NCBI RefSeq assembly: GCF_001620365.2 | Contig: NZ_LQMT02000023.1 | Coordinates: 267,685-331,684, forward strand | From: Amycolatopsis keratiniphila subsp. keratiniphila | Lineage (GTDB): Bacteria > Actinomycetota > Actinomycetes > Mycobacteriales > Pseudonocardiaceae | DNA length: 64,000 nt | Reading direction: 5' to 3' | In this document: one piece after another, positions 41,730 to 49,568 of the stretch | How positions within the stretch are numbered: position 1 is the stretch's first letter | How the letters are laid out: each line of letters opens with the position of its first letter | Notes under the pieces: model-generated | Seen by the model: the letters and a program-made list of their open reading frames with translations, nothing else | What the model was told of the DNA's origin: nothing | Database searches by the model: none | Position numbers and translations under genes: made by a program

Positions 41730-42448
41730 CCGACGGACACCAGTTCCCGGAGCTTTCGGTACTTACTTTCGCCGATCCCTTCTACGTCACGGAGTTGCTC
41801 GACGGTGGTGAACCCGCCGTGCCCGGACCGCCAGTCGACGATGCGTTTCGCCATCACCTCGCCGACCCCGGGCAGCGTGTCGAGTTGCTCGGCCGTGGCC
41901 GTGTTCAGGTCGAGCTTTCCCGCCGGTGCCGCCGTTCCGGCCGCGGCCGGGACGGGGACACCGACGGCCACCTGCTCACCGTCGGTGAGCCGTCGGGCCA
42001 GATTCACTCCGGTCAGATCCGTTCCGGGCTGTGCCCCACCGGCCGCCGTGAGGGCATCGGCGACCCGTGCGCCCGGAGGGATCGTGACCAGGCCGGGTTT
42101 GTGCACCCGGCCGACGACGCTGACCACCAGAGGCGCCTTGCCCGCCGCGGCGGGGACGTCTCCGGCGGCCTTCGCCGACGGCAGGGGCGGCACGGTCTCC
42201 GCCCCCGGCCGGTGTCCGAACAAGGCGATCGCTCCGGCCACGATCACGGCCACCGCGATCAGCACGGCCACCACGGCGAACCACCGCCGGTTCACCGGGA
42301 TCCCGTCCGCCGTGAACCGGGCGGGCACCCAGCGGCGGACGAGCCTGCCCGCGGGCGGGCCCTGGGTGGGCGGCGACAGCTGGGCGGCCAGCCACGCCAG
42401 CCTGGCGTTGACGGAGGGACCCGGTGACCGGGCGGTTTGGTCGAACAC
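41726..42448 (-). CDS. comEA: ComEA-family helix-hairpin-helix DNA-binding protein
   Basis: A 240-residue protein with a membrane helix (WFAVVAVLIAVAVIVAGAIALFG), a SLBB-like region (VVGRVHKPGLVTIPPGARVADALTAAGG) and a C-terminal pair of helix-hairpin-helix motifs (LDLNTATAEQLDTLPGVGEVMAKRIVDWR). It is a receptor for double-stranded DNA in competence systems. It precedes comEC and overlaps it. Confidence 0.93.
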   Translation of the reverse strand: MFDQTARSPGPSVNARLAWLAAQLSPPTQGPPAGRLVRRWVPARFTADGIPVNRRWFAVVAVLIAVAVIVAGAIALFGHRPGAETVPPLPSAKAAGDVPAAAGKAPLVVSVVGRVHKPGLVTIPPGARVADALTAAGGAQPGTDLTGVNLARRLTDGEQVAVGVPVPAAAGTAAPAGKLDLNTATAEQLDTLPGVGEVMAKRIVDWRSGHGGFTTVEQLRDVEGIGESKYRKLRELVSVG

Positions 42449-42593
42449 GTGAACGACGCTACGGAGCGGGGGCGGCGGGCGGGAGTGGTGAATGCCGAGG
42501 CTGTGGACAAGTGGGGTGTTGTGGACAACTCGGCCGCGACCGGGACCGGATCACCGTTCGCGTCGGTGCCGCATGGGACGCTGGCGGGTTTCC

Positions 42594-43439
42594 CTAGCCC
42601 GTTCGCTGGATCACGACACCGAGCACACCGGGCCCGGTGTGGGCCCCGATGACCGCGCCGATTTCCGAGACCACGCACCCTTCCGGGCAATCGATGGATT
42701 CCTCGAGCCGGTTGGCCAGTTCGACGGCGCGCTCGGGCGAGGCCAGGTGGTGGACGGCGATGTCGGCGAGCCCGCCTTCGGCCGCCTTCACGGCGAGTTC
42801 GACCAGCCGCGCCACCGCGCGATTCATCGTCCGCACCTTCTCCAGTGGCTGGATCCGGCCTTCGGACATGTGGAGCACCGGTTTCACCGCGAGCGCCGTA
42901 CCGAGCAGGGCCGCAGCCGGGCCGATCCGTCCACCGCGACGCAGGTATTCGAGGGTCTCGACGGCGAACAGGGTTTCCGAACGGTTCACCGCGTCGACCG
43001 CGGCCGCCTCCACCTCGGCCGGTTCCGCCCCGGCCGCGGCGGCGCCCGCCGCGCGCAGGGCGGCGAACCCGAGCCCCATCGCGGTGCTGCGCGAATCGAC
43101 CACACGCACCTTGTCCGGCCCGACCTCCTGTGCCGCGAGCACCGCCGCCTCCCAGGTTCCCGACAGCTCCCGCGACAGGTGGACCGACACGACGGCGTCC
43201 GCGCCCTCGGCCAGCGCCGCCCGGAACTCCTTGACGAACTCGGCGGGCGTCGGCCGGGAGGTCGTCACCAGGCTGCGTTTGCCGAGCGCCTCGGCCAGGG
43301 CCGCGGGCCCCATCTCGACGCCGTCGAGGAACACGACGCCGTCCACGAGGACATGCAACGGGACCACCCGGATCCCGTTCCGTTCGGCGAAGCCTTCCGG
43401 CAGGTGGGCGGTGGAATCCGTGACTACGGCGACCGACAC
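42594..43439 (-). CDS. DegV-family fatty-acid-binding protein
   Basis: A 281-residue DegV/FakB-like protein. The start SVAVVTDSTAHLPEGFAE and the TTSRPTPAEFVKEFR segment are diagnostic; the VVVSIHLS-type Ser block reads DAVVSVHLSRELSGTW. Family members bind a fatty acid for phosphorylation by a kinase. In mycobacteria a DegV gene stands next to the octanoyltransferase gene, as here. The GTG start is at 43439. Confidence 0.92.
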   Translation of the reverse strand: MSVAVVTDSTAHLPEGFAERNGIRVVPLHVLVDGVVFLDGVEMGPAALAEALGKRSLVTTSRPTPAEFVKEFRAALAEGADAVVSVHLSRELSGTWEAAVLAAQEVGPDKVRVVDSRSTAMGLGFAALRAAGAAAAGAEPAEVEAAAVDAVNRSETLFAVETLEYLRRGGRIGPAAALLGTALAVKPVLHMSEGRIQPLEKVRTMNRAVARLVELAVKAAEGGLADIAVHHLASPERAVELANRLEESIDCPEGCVVSEIGAVIGAHTGPGVLGVVIQRTG

Positions 43440-43449
43440 GGCAGCCAGC

Positions 43450-44178
43450 CTACGTTGCCGAGGGGCGGAGCACCGGGGCCATCAGGCGGGCCATTTCCGC
43501 GCCGACGGCGGCATGTCCTTCCCAGCCCCAGTGCATCCCGTCCGGATTGCCCCGTCCGCTCAGCACGTGGTCGCCGACGACGGCTTCGAGATCCAGCAGC
43601 GGGACGTCCGCGCGCCGACCCCAGGCGGCGAGGGCCGCGGCGGCTCCGGCGCGGGCGGTGTGGACGCGGCCGTACGAGTCGGATCGATGCACGGAGGGCA
43701 GCATGCCGAAGATCGGCAACTCCGGCCGCAGCGTGCGCAAAGCGCCGACAGCGGTGTCGAGGTACTGGATCGTGAGCTTCGACGGCAAGACCACCGGACG
43801 TCCTCGGAGCGCGATCGCGAGCCGCGGCTGGGCGGCCAGATAGGCCTTGCGCGCCACTCGCCGCAGCGGATCGGGCCGCAGGTACCGCAGGCCGGTGCGC
43901 AGGTAGGTGGGCAGTGGCGAGGGCAGCGTGTCCATACTCCCGACGGCCAGCACGACGGCGTCGACGTGATGGAGATCCGCCCAGACGCGCGGGTCGCCGA
44001 TCAGCGACCACCAGGCGTCACGGGCGGTCCAGCCGAACCCGGCGACGAGGTCCACCTCACCACCGCCGAGCGCCTCGGCGGCGACGTTGGGCCACAGGCG
44101 CGCGTCGTCGGCGGCGTGCGGACCGTCCGGGCCGTGGAAGCTGAGGGAATCGCCGAACACCAGCAGGCGCGGGGCCAT
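43450..44178 (-). CDS. SGNH/GDSL hydrolase, OctT-like (probable acyltransferase of glucosylglycerate)
   Basis: A 242-residue SGNH-fold protein with the GDS block (G9-D10-S11 in VFGDSLS), a VLAVGSMDT block and the DxxH catalytic pair in DGMHWGWEGH near the end. The neighbours (DegV before, GpgP-like phosphatase after) match the mycobacterial locus in which the corresponding protein OctT octanoylates diglucosylglycerate in methylglucose lipopolysaccharide synthesis. The function is transferred by synteny; a general esterase is the alternative. Confidence 0.8.
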   Translation of the reverse strand: MAPRLLVFGDSLSFHGPDGPHAADDARLWPNVAAEALGGGEVDLVAGFGWTARDAWWSLIGDPRVWADLHHVDAVVLAVGSMDTLPSPLPTYLRTGLRYLRPDPLRRVARKAYLAAQPRLAIALRGRPVVLPSKLTIQYLDTAVGALRTLRPELPIFGMLPSVHRSDSYGRVHTARAGAAAALAAWGRRADVPLLDLEAVVGDHVLSGRGNPDGMHWGWEGHAAVGAEMARLMAPVLRPSAT

Positions 44179-44181
44179 GGA

Positions 44182-44796
44182 TCAGCCGGTGATTCCCGCG
44201 TTGTAGGCGGCCAGGCGCCAGTTGCCGTCACGCCTGGTCAGCTCGACCCAATGGCAGTTCGCGATCCCGCCCAGCGACGGCCACGACGCGACCGGCAGGC
44301 CGAGCAGTTTCGCGGTCAGCGCGATGATCAGACCACCGTGCGTGGCCAGCAGCACGGCGTCGCCGGCGTCGGAATTGGCCTGATCCAGGTCCGCGACGAC
44401 CTCCAGCGCGCGCTCGGCGACGTCGACCCGCGACTCGCCGCCGGGCGGCGCCCAGGTCGCGTCGACACGCCAGCGGGCGCGTTCGCCGGGGTACGCCTCG
44501 TCGACCTGCTGGCCGGTGAAGCCCTGCCATTCACCCAGATGGGTTTCCCGAAGGCGCTTGTCGATGCGCAGCGGGACGCCGATGGCCTCGGTCAGCACCG
44601 TGGCCGTGTCGGTCGCGCGGCGCAGATCCGAGGCGATCACCAGATCCGGGGAGAACCGGGCGAGCGCGGGAACGGCGAATCTGGCCTGGTTCCAGCCGAC
44701 CTGGGTCAGCGCGGAGTCCAGATGTCCCTGCATCCGGCCCGCCGCGTTGTAATCGGTCTCGCCGTGGCGCCAGAGCACCAGCCGCCGCGGGCTCAC
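44182..44796 (-). CDS. gpgP: Histidine phosphatase, GpgP-like glucosyl-3-phosphoglycerate phosphatase
   Basis: A 204-residue histidine phosphatase. The phosphohistidine motif R10-H11-G12 (WRHGETDYN) and the second catalytic His in LLATHGG are intact. The position between rsfS and the OctT-like gene matches the mycobacterial order, where this enzyme removes phosphate from glucosyl-3-phosphoglycerate. The GTG at 44796 overlaps the rsfS stop. Phosphoglycerate mutase annotation would be less likely. Confidence 0.85.
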   Translation of the reverse strand: MSPRRLVLWRHGETDYNAAGRMQGHLDSALTQVGWNQARFAVPALARFSPDLVIASDLRRATDTATVLTEAIGVPLRIDKRLRETHLGEWQGFTGQQVDEAYPGERARWRVDATWAPPGGESRVDVAERALEVVADLDQANSDAGDAVLLATHGGLIIALTAKLLGLPVASWPSLGGIANCHWVELTRRDGNWRLAAYNAGITG

Positions 44797-45197
44797 GAGG
44801 CGCCTTGCGCGTCGGCGGGGTCCTCCTCGGCGGGTGTCTCCAGACCGGCGACCTCGATCCGCGGGCAGTCCTTCCAGAGCCGCTCGAGACCGTAGAAGGA
44901 GCGTTCCTCCTGGTGCTGGACGTGGATGACGACGTCGACGTAGTCCAGCAGGACCCAACGGCCCTCACGGGCGCCTTCACGGCGGACGGGCTTGTGCCCG
45001 CCGAGCCGCAGCTGCTCCTCGACGTTGTCGACGATGGCGCCGACCTGGCGCTCGTTGGGCGCGGACGCGATGACGAAGGCGTCGGTGATGACCAGCTGGT
45101 CGGACACGTCCAGCACGACCACGTCGCTCGCCTTCTTGTCCGCCGCCGCATGGGCGGCCGCTACGGCCAGCTCTCGTGCCTCGGACGTGGCTGTCAC
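44793..45197 (-). CDS. rsfS: Ribosome silencing factor
   Basis: A 134-residue RsfS/Iojap protein that binds L14 and blocks subunit joining in stationary phase. The core KKASDVVVLDVSDQLVITDAFVIASAPNERQVGAI and the end WVLLDYVDVVIHVQHQEERSFYGLERLW are characteristic. The GTG at 45197 has GAGGAG just upstream; an in-frame TTG at 45209 has no ribosome-binding site. Confidence 0.94.
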   Translation of the reverse strand: MTATSEARELAVAAAHAAADKKASDVVVLDVSDQLVITDAFVIASAPNERQVGAIVDNVEEQLRLGGHKPVRREGAREGRWVLLDYVDVVIHVQHQEERSFYGLERLWKDCPRIEVAGLETPAEEDPADAQGAS

Positions 45198-45219
45198 AGT
45201 TCTCCTCAAACAGATGGCT

Positions 45220-45852
45220 TTACTCGCGGGTGCGCCCGACGAGGGTACCCGGTGGCGAACCCCGGTCTTTGCGATAGAGGTCCTTTTTGGCGATGTAGCG
45301 CACTACACCGTCGGGAACGAGGTACCAGACGGGCTCCCCGCCTTCGACCCGTTCGCGGCACGCGGTGGACGAGATCGCCATCGCGGTCACCTCGACCAGG
45401 CTCACCTTCCCGCTCGGCAGATGCTGCGAGTTGAGGCGGTAACCCGGCCTGGTGACGCCGATGAAATGCGCGAGGTCGAACAGCTCGTCGGCGTTGCGCC
45501 AGGTGAGGATCTGTTCGAGCGCGTCCGCGCCGGTGATGAAGAACAACTGGTCGTCCGGATACTCCGCGCGCAGGTCGCGCAGGGTGTCGACGGTGTAGGT
45601 CTGCCCGACGCGGTCGATGTCGACGCGGCTGACCGAGAAGACGGGGTTGGACGCCGTCGCGATCACCGTCATCAGATAGCGGTCCTCGGCGCGGGTGACC
45701 ACCCTGTCGGACTTCTGCCACGGCTGACCGGTGGGCACGAAGATGACCTCGTCGAGCGCGAATCGCGACTGGACCTCACTGGCCGCGACGAGGTGCCCGT
45801 GGTGAATGGGGTCGAACGTGCCGCCCATGACCCCGATCCTGCGTGGTGACAT
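45220..45852 (-). CDS. nadD: Nicotinate-nucleotide adenylyltransferase
   Basis: A 210-residue NAD-synthesis enzyme that makes deamido-NAD from NaMN and ATP. The nucleotidyltransferase motif GGTFDPIHHGH (residues 10-20) and FVPTGQPWQKSD are present. It precedes rsfS by 22 bases in the conserved nadD-rsfS-gpgP order. Full length. Confidence 0.96.
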   Translation of the reverse strand: MSPRRIGVMGGTFDPIHHGHLVAASEVQSRFALDEVIFVPTGQPWQKSDRVVTRAEDRYLMTVIATASNPVFSVSRVDIDRVGQTYTVDTLRDLRAEYPDDQLFFITGADALEQILTWRNADELFDLAHFIGVTRPGYRLNSQHLPSGKVSLVEVTAMAISSTACRERVEGGEPVWYLVPDGVVRYIAKKDLYRKDRGSPPGTLVGRTRE

Positions 45853-46013
45853 GGGTCGTGAGCCTATACAGCGCGCGAGGCTTCACGCTCGGGTCGCCGG
45901 ACCCACCGAACAGGCGTGATCTGGATCACATTACAGTCGGTTCCATGGATGAACGGTCCGTTCACGACTTCCCGGTCGCGACTTCGTCGGTGGCATGGGG
46001 TAGAGGTGGGGAC

Positions 46014-48119
46014 GTGGACACATCGACTCTCCGGGATCGCGCCGAGACCCTCCTCCAGTCGCTGGCGGGCGAGGGCGCCCGGCTGCGCGACGACCAGTGG
46101 ACGGCCATCGAGGCGCTGGTCGCGCACCGCCGTCGCGCGCTCGTCGTGCAGCGCACCGGCTGGGGGAAGTCCGCCGTGTACTTCCTGGCCACCGCGTTGC
46201 TGCGAGAGCGGGGCAACGGCCCGACCGTGATCATCTCGCCGCTGCTCGCGCTGATGCGCAACCAGATCTCCGCGGCGGCGAGGGCGGGCATCCACGCGGC
46301 GACGATGAACTCCGCGAACCCGCAGGAGTGGGATCAGGTCCAGGCCGCGATCGCGGCCGGCGAGGTCGACGTCCTCCTGGTCAGCCCGGAACGGCTCAAC
46401 AACCCCGACTTCCGGGATACCGTCCTGCCGAAGCTGACCGCGAGCGCCGGTCTGCTCGTGGTCGACGAGGCGCACTGCATCTCGGACTGGGGGCACGACT
46501 TCCGGCCGGACTACCGGCGGTTGCGGACGCTGCTGAAGGATCTGCCCGACGGCGTCCCGGTGCTCGCCACCACCGCCACCGCGAACGACCGCGTGGCGAC
46601 CGACGTCGCCGAACAACTCGGCATCGGCAACGGGGGCGACACGCTCGTCCTGCGGGGCAGCTTGGACCGCGAAAGCCTCCATCTGTCGGTGGCCAAGCTG
46701 CCGACGTCGCAGGCCCGGCTCGCCTGGCTGGCCGAGCATCTGGAGGAACTGCCGGGTTCCGGGATCATCTACACGCTCACCGTCGCCGCCGCCCACGACG
46801 TGGCGGGCCTGCTGACCGAGCGCGGCTATCCGGTCGCCGCCTACACCGGGAAGACCGATCCCGCGGACCGTCAGGCGGCCGAAGACGATCTGTTGAACAA
46901 CAACGTCAAGGCGCTGGTGGCCACGTCGGCGCTGGGCATGGGGTTCGACAAGCCCGATCTGGGCTTCGTCGTCCATCTCGGCGCTCCGTCCTCCCCTATC
47001 GCGTACTACCAGCAGGTCGGCCGTGCCGGGCGTGGCGTCGATCGCGCCGAAGTGATCCTGTTGCCGGGCCACGAGGACAAGGACATCTGGGCGTACTTCG
47101 GCTCGCTCGCGTTCCCGGACGAACTGCGGGTGACCCAGGTGCTCAACGCGCTGGCGTACGCGGACCGTCCACTGTCGACACCCGCGCTCGAACCGTTCGT
47201 CGAGCTGTCCCGTTCCAGGCTGGAGATGGTCCTCAAGGTTCTGGACGTCGACGGCGCCGTCCGCCGGGTGAAGGGCGGTTGGGAAGGCACCGGCGAGGAG
47301 TGGCGCTACGACAAGGAACGCTACGCGCGGGTGAGCGCGGCGCGGACGAACGAGCAGAACGCCATGCTGGCCTACCTCGAAACCACCGGCTGCCGGATGG
47401 AGTACCTGCGGAAGCAACTGGACGATCCCGAGGCGACACCCTGCGGACGGTGCGACAACTGCACCGGGAAGCATTGGGACACCACGATCTCCGACGACGT
47501 CGTCGACGCCACCCGGCAGCGGCTGCGCCGTCCGGGGGTCGAGGTCGCGCCGAGGAAGATGTGGCCGACCGGGATGGCCGGGCTGGAGGTCCCGCTCTCC
47601 GGGCGGCTGCCGGCGGGCGAGCAGGCCGAAACCGGTCAGGTCGTCGGGCGGGTGACCGACGTCGGCTGGGGCACGCGGCTGCGCGAACTCGTCGGTCCGT
47701 CGGCGGCGGACTCCGAACTCCCCGATCCGGTCTTCCAAGCCTGCATCGAGGTACTCAAGGGTTGGCAGTGGGCGGAGCGCCCGGTCGCGGTCGTGGAGGT
47801 ACCCTCCGCCACCCGCCCCCGGCTGGTCCACAGTCTGGCGACGAAGCTGGCGTCCATCGGACGGCTGGACTACCTGGGCGCCATGACTTCGACGGGTCCA
47901 CCCCCGCGTCAGGCGAACAGCGCGCAGCGGCTGGCCGACCTGTGGAATCGCCTCGGCCTTTCCGAGGAGCTCGCCACCGAAGTCGCCTCGGCAGCGGGCC
48001 CGATCCTGTTGGTCGACGACCTGATCGACACCGGATGGACGATGACCCTGTCCGCGCGCTTGCTCCGCCAGGCCGGGGCTCGCGCCGTACTCCCGTTCGC
48101 TCTCGCGAGCACCTCGTAA
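46014..48119 (+). CDS. RecQ-family DNA helicase fused to a phosphoribosyltransferase-like domain
   Basis: A 701-residue protein. The helicase part has a Walker A variant RTGWGKS, the DEAH-type box VVDEAHCISDWGHDFRPDYR, the ALGMGFDKPDL and VGRAGRGVDRAE motifs, and the RecQ zinc-binding CGRCDNC. The C-terminal 130 residues end in a PRPP-loop-like LVDDLIDTGWTMT (about 666-678), as in type I phosphoribosyltransferases. The GTG at 46014 follows AGGTGGGG; an ATG at 45945 is the alternative. It is divergent from nadD. Expected role: recombination repair; the role of the fused domain is open. Confidence 0.85.
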   Translation: MDTSTLRDRAETLLQSLAGEGARLRDDQWTAIEALVAHRRRALVVQRTGWGKSAVYFLATALLRERGNGPTVIISPLLALMRNQISAAARAGIHAATMNSANPQEWDQVQAAIAAGEVDVLLVSPERLNNPDFRDTVLPKLTASAGLLVVDEAHCISDWGHDFRPDYRRLRTLLKDLPDGVPVLATTATANDRVATDVAEQLGIGNGGDTLVLRGSLDRESLHLSVAKLPTSQARLAWLAEHLEELPGSGIIYTLTVAAAHDVAGLLTERGYPVAAYTGKTDPADRQAAEDDLLNNNVKALVATSALGMGFDKPDLGFVVHLGAPSSPIAYYQQVGRAGRGVDRAEVILLPGHEDKDIWAYFGSLAFPDELRVTQVLNALAYADRPLSTPALEPFVELSRSRLEMVLKVLDVDGAVRRVKGGWEGTGEEWRYDKERYARVSAARTNEQNAMLAYLETTGCRMEYLRKQLDDPEATPCGRCDNCTGKHWDTTISDDVVDATRQRLRRPGVEVAPRKMWPTGMAGLEVPLSGRLPAGEQAETGQVVGRVTDVGWGTRLRELVGPSAADSELPDPVFQACIEVLKGWQWAERPVAVVEVPSATRPRLVHSLATKLASIGRLDYLGAMTSTGPPPRQANSAQRLADLWNRLGLSEELATEVASAAGPILLVDDLIDTGWTMTLSARLLRQAGARAVLPFALASTS

Positions 48120-48210
48120 CCGGGGATCCCGATCCCGACATTCGACAGGTTCTTTCCCGCGCGGGAACTTTCTGGCAAGGTTCCGTCCACGCGCGAGTAC
48201 GGAGGTGCCG

Positions 48211-49497
48211 ATGGCGGACGCAACGACGGAGCGGCTGGGGCATCGGCTCCCGGTGAAGAAGTTGTTCGCCGCCAGTGTCGGGAACGCGCTGGAATGGTTC
48301 GACTGGACCATCTACGCGACCTTCAGCATCTACTTCGCCAGTGAGTTCTTCCCGAAGGGCAACGAAGCCCTCGCGTTGATCAACACCTTCGCCACGTACG
48401 CGCTGGCGTTCTTCTTCCGGCCGCTCGGCGGGATGTTGCTCGGGCGCTTCGCCGACATCAAGGGCCGGAAGCCCGCGATGATCCTGACCATCGTGCTGAT
48501 GGCGGGTGGTTCGGTGGCCATCGGCCTCCTGCCGACATTCGACCAGGTCGGCTGGCTGGCCCCGATCCTGTTGCTGCTGGCGCGGGTGGCGCAAGGACTG
48601 TCGCTCGGCGGCGAGGTCTCCAACGCCTCGGCGTACCTCGGCGAGATCGCGCCGCCCGCCCGCCGCGGGCGGTACTCCGCCTTCTTCTACATCTCGACCG
48701 GTTCCGCCGTCCTGATCGCCTCGATCCTCGGATTCGTGCTCGCGCGGACCATGTCCAAGGCGGATCTGACGGCATACGGCTGGCGGATCCCGTTCCTGCT
48801 CGGCGGCGTTCTCGGCATCATCGGCCTGTGGCTGCGGCGCAGTCTCGCCGAGACCGAGATCTTCGAGGAGAAGAAGTCGACGGCGCGCCGGGTCGAGCGA
48901 CCGCTACGCACCACCCTCCGCGAGCACCCGCGGGCCGTCGTGCAGCTCGTGGGTTTCTCGATGCTGTCGACCCTTTGCTACTACACGTTCTTCAGCGCGC
49001 TGACCTCGTTCGCGGTCAAGACCCGCAAGGCCGACGACGTCGACGTGTTCCTCGCGTTGTCGATCGCGACGGCGTTGTTCGTCGCGCTTCAGTACCCGAT
49101 GGGCGTCCTGTCGGATCGCTTCGGCCGCAAGCCGCAGCTGCTCGTCTGGGCGGCGGCGACCGCGATCCTCATCGTCCCGCTGTCCACTTTGGTCCGTCCG
49201 GGGCTGCCTGGTCTGCTGGTCGTGTTCTGCGTCGGGCTCTGCCTGTACACGGCGATGACGTCGATCGCGCCCGCCATCATGAGCGAGCTGTTCCCCACCG
49301 AACTGCGCGGCCTGGGCATCGGCGCCTGGTACAACCTGACCGTCGCGCTGTTCGGCGGAACCGCTCCATTGGTGCTCACGGCGCTGTCCGATGCAGGGCT
49401 TTCGACGCTGTTCTTCTGGTACGTGGCCGCCGGCGCGGTGATCGCCTTCTTCGTCATCCGGACCCTGCCGGAGACCAAGGGCAGCGACCTGCGCTGA
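48211..49497 (+). CDS. MFS transporter, metabolite:H+ symporter (MHS) family
   Basis: A 428-residue 12-helix transporter. The MHS-type opening GNALEWFDWTIYATF, the first-loop motif GRFADIKGRKPAM and the second-half SDRFGRKPQ are present, as is VAQGLSLGGEVSNASAYLGE. Such proteins import organic acids, betaines or aromatic acids. GGAGG at 48201-48205 precedes the ATG by 5 bases. Substrate unknown. Confidence 0.93.
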   Translation: MADATTERLGHRLPVKKLFAASVGNALEWFDWTIYATFSIYFASEFFPKGNEALALINTFATYALAFFFRPLGGMLLGRFADIKGRKPAMILTIVLMAGGSVAIGLLPTFDQVGWLAPILLLLARVAQGLSLGGEVSNASAYLGEIAPPARRGRYSAFFYISTGSAVLIASILGFVLARTMSKADLTAYGWRIPFLLGGVLGIIGLWLRRSLAETEIFEEKKSTARRVERPLRTTLREHPRAVVQLVGFSMLSTLCYYTFFSALTSFAVKTRKADDVDVFLALSIATALFVALQYPMGVLSDRFGRKPQLLVWAAATAILIVPLSTLVRPGLPGLLVVFCVGLCLYTAMTSIAPAIMSELFPTELRGLGIGAWYNLTVALFGGTAPLVLTALSDAGLSTLFFWYVAAGAVIAFFVIRTLPETKGSDLR

Positions 49498-49568
49498 AAC
49501 TCCGTCGCCGACGACGTGGGTAGGTGGCTACTCTCGCGCTCCTACGACGAGCGCGAAGGAGGGACACC

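Noticed and set aside
45864..48311. 815-codon minus frame opposite the RecQ gene
   Set aside because: No domain, Arg/Gly/Asp-rich, and overlaps the start region of nadD and the RecQ motifs.
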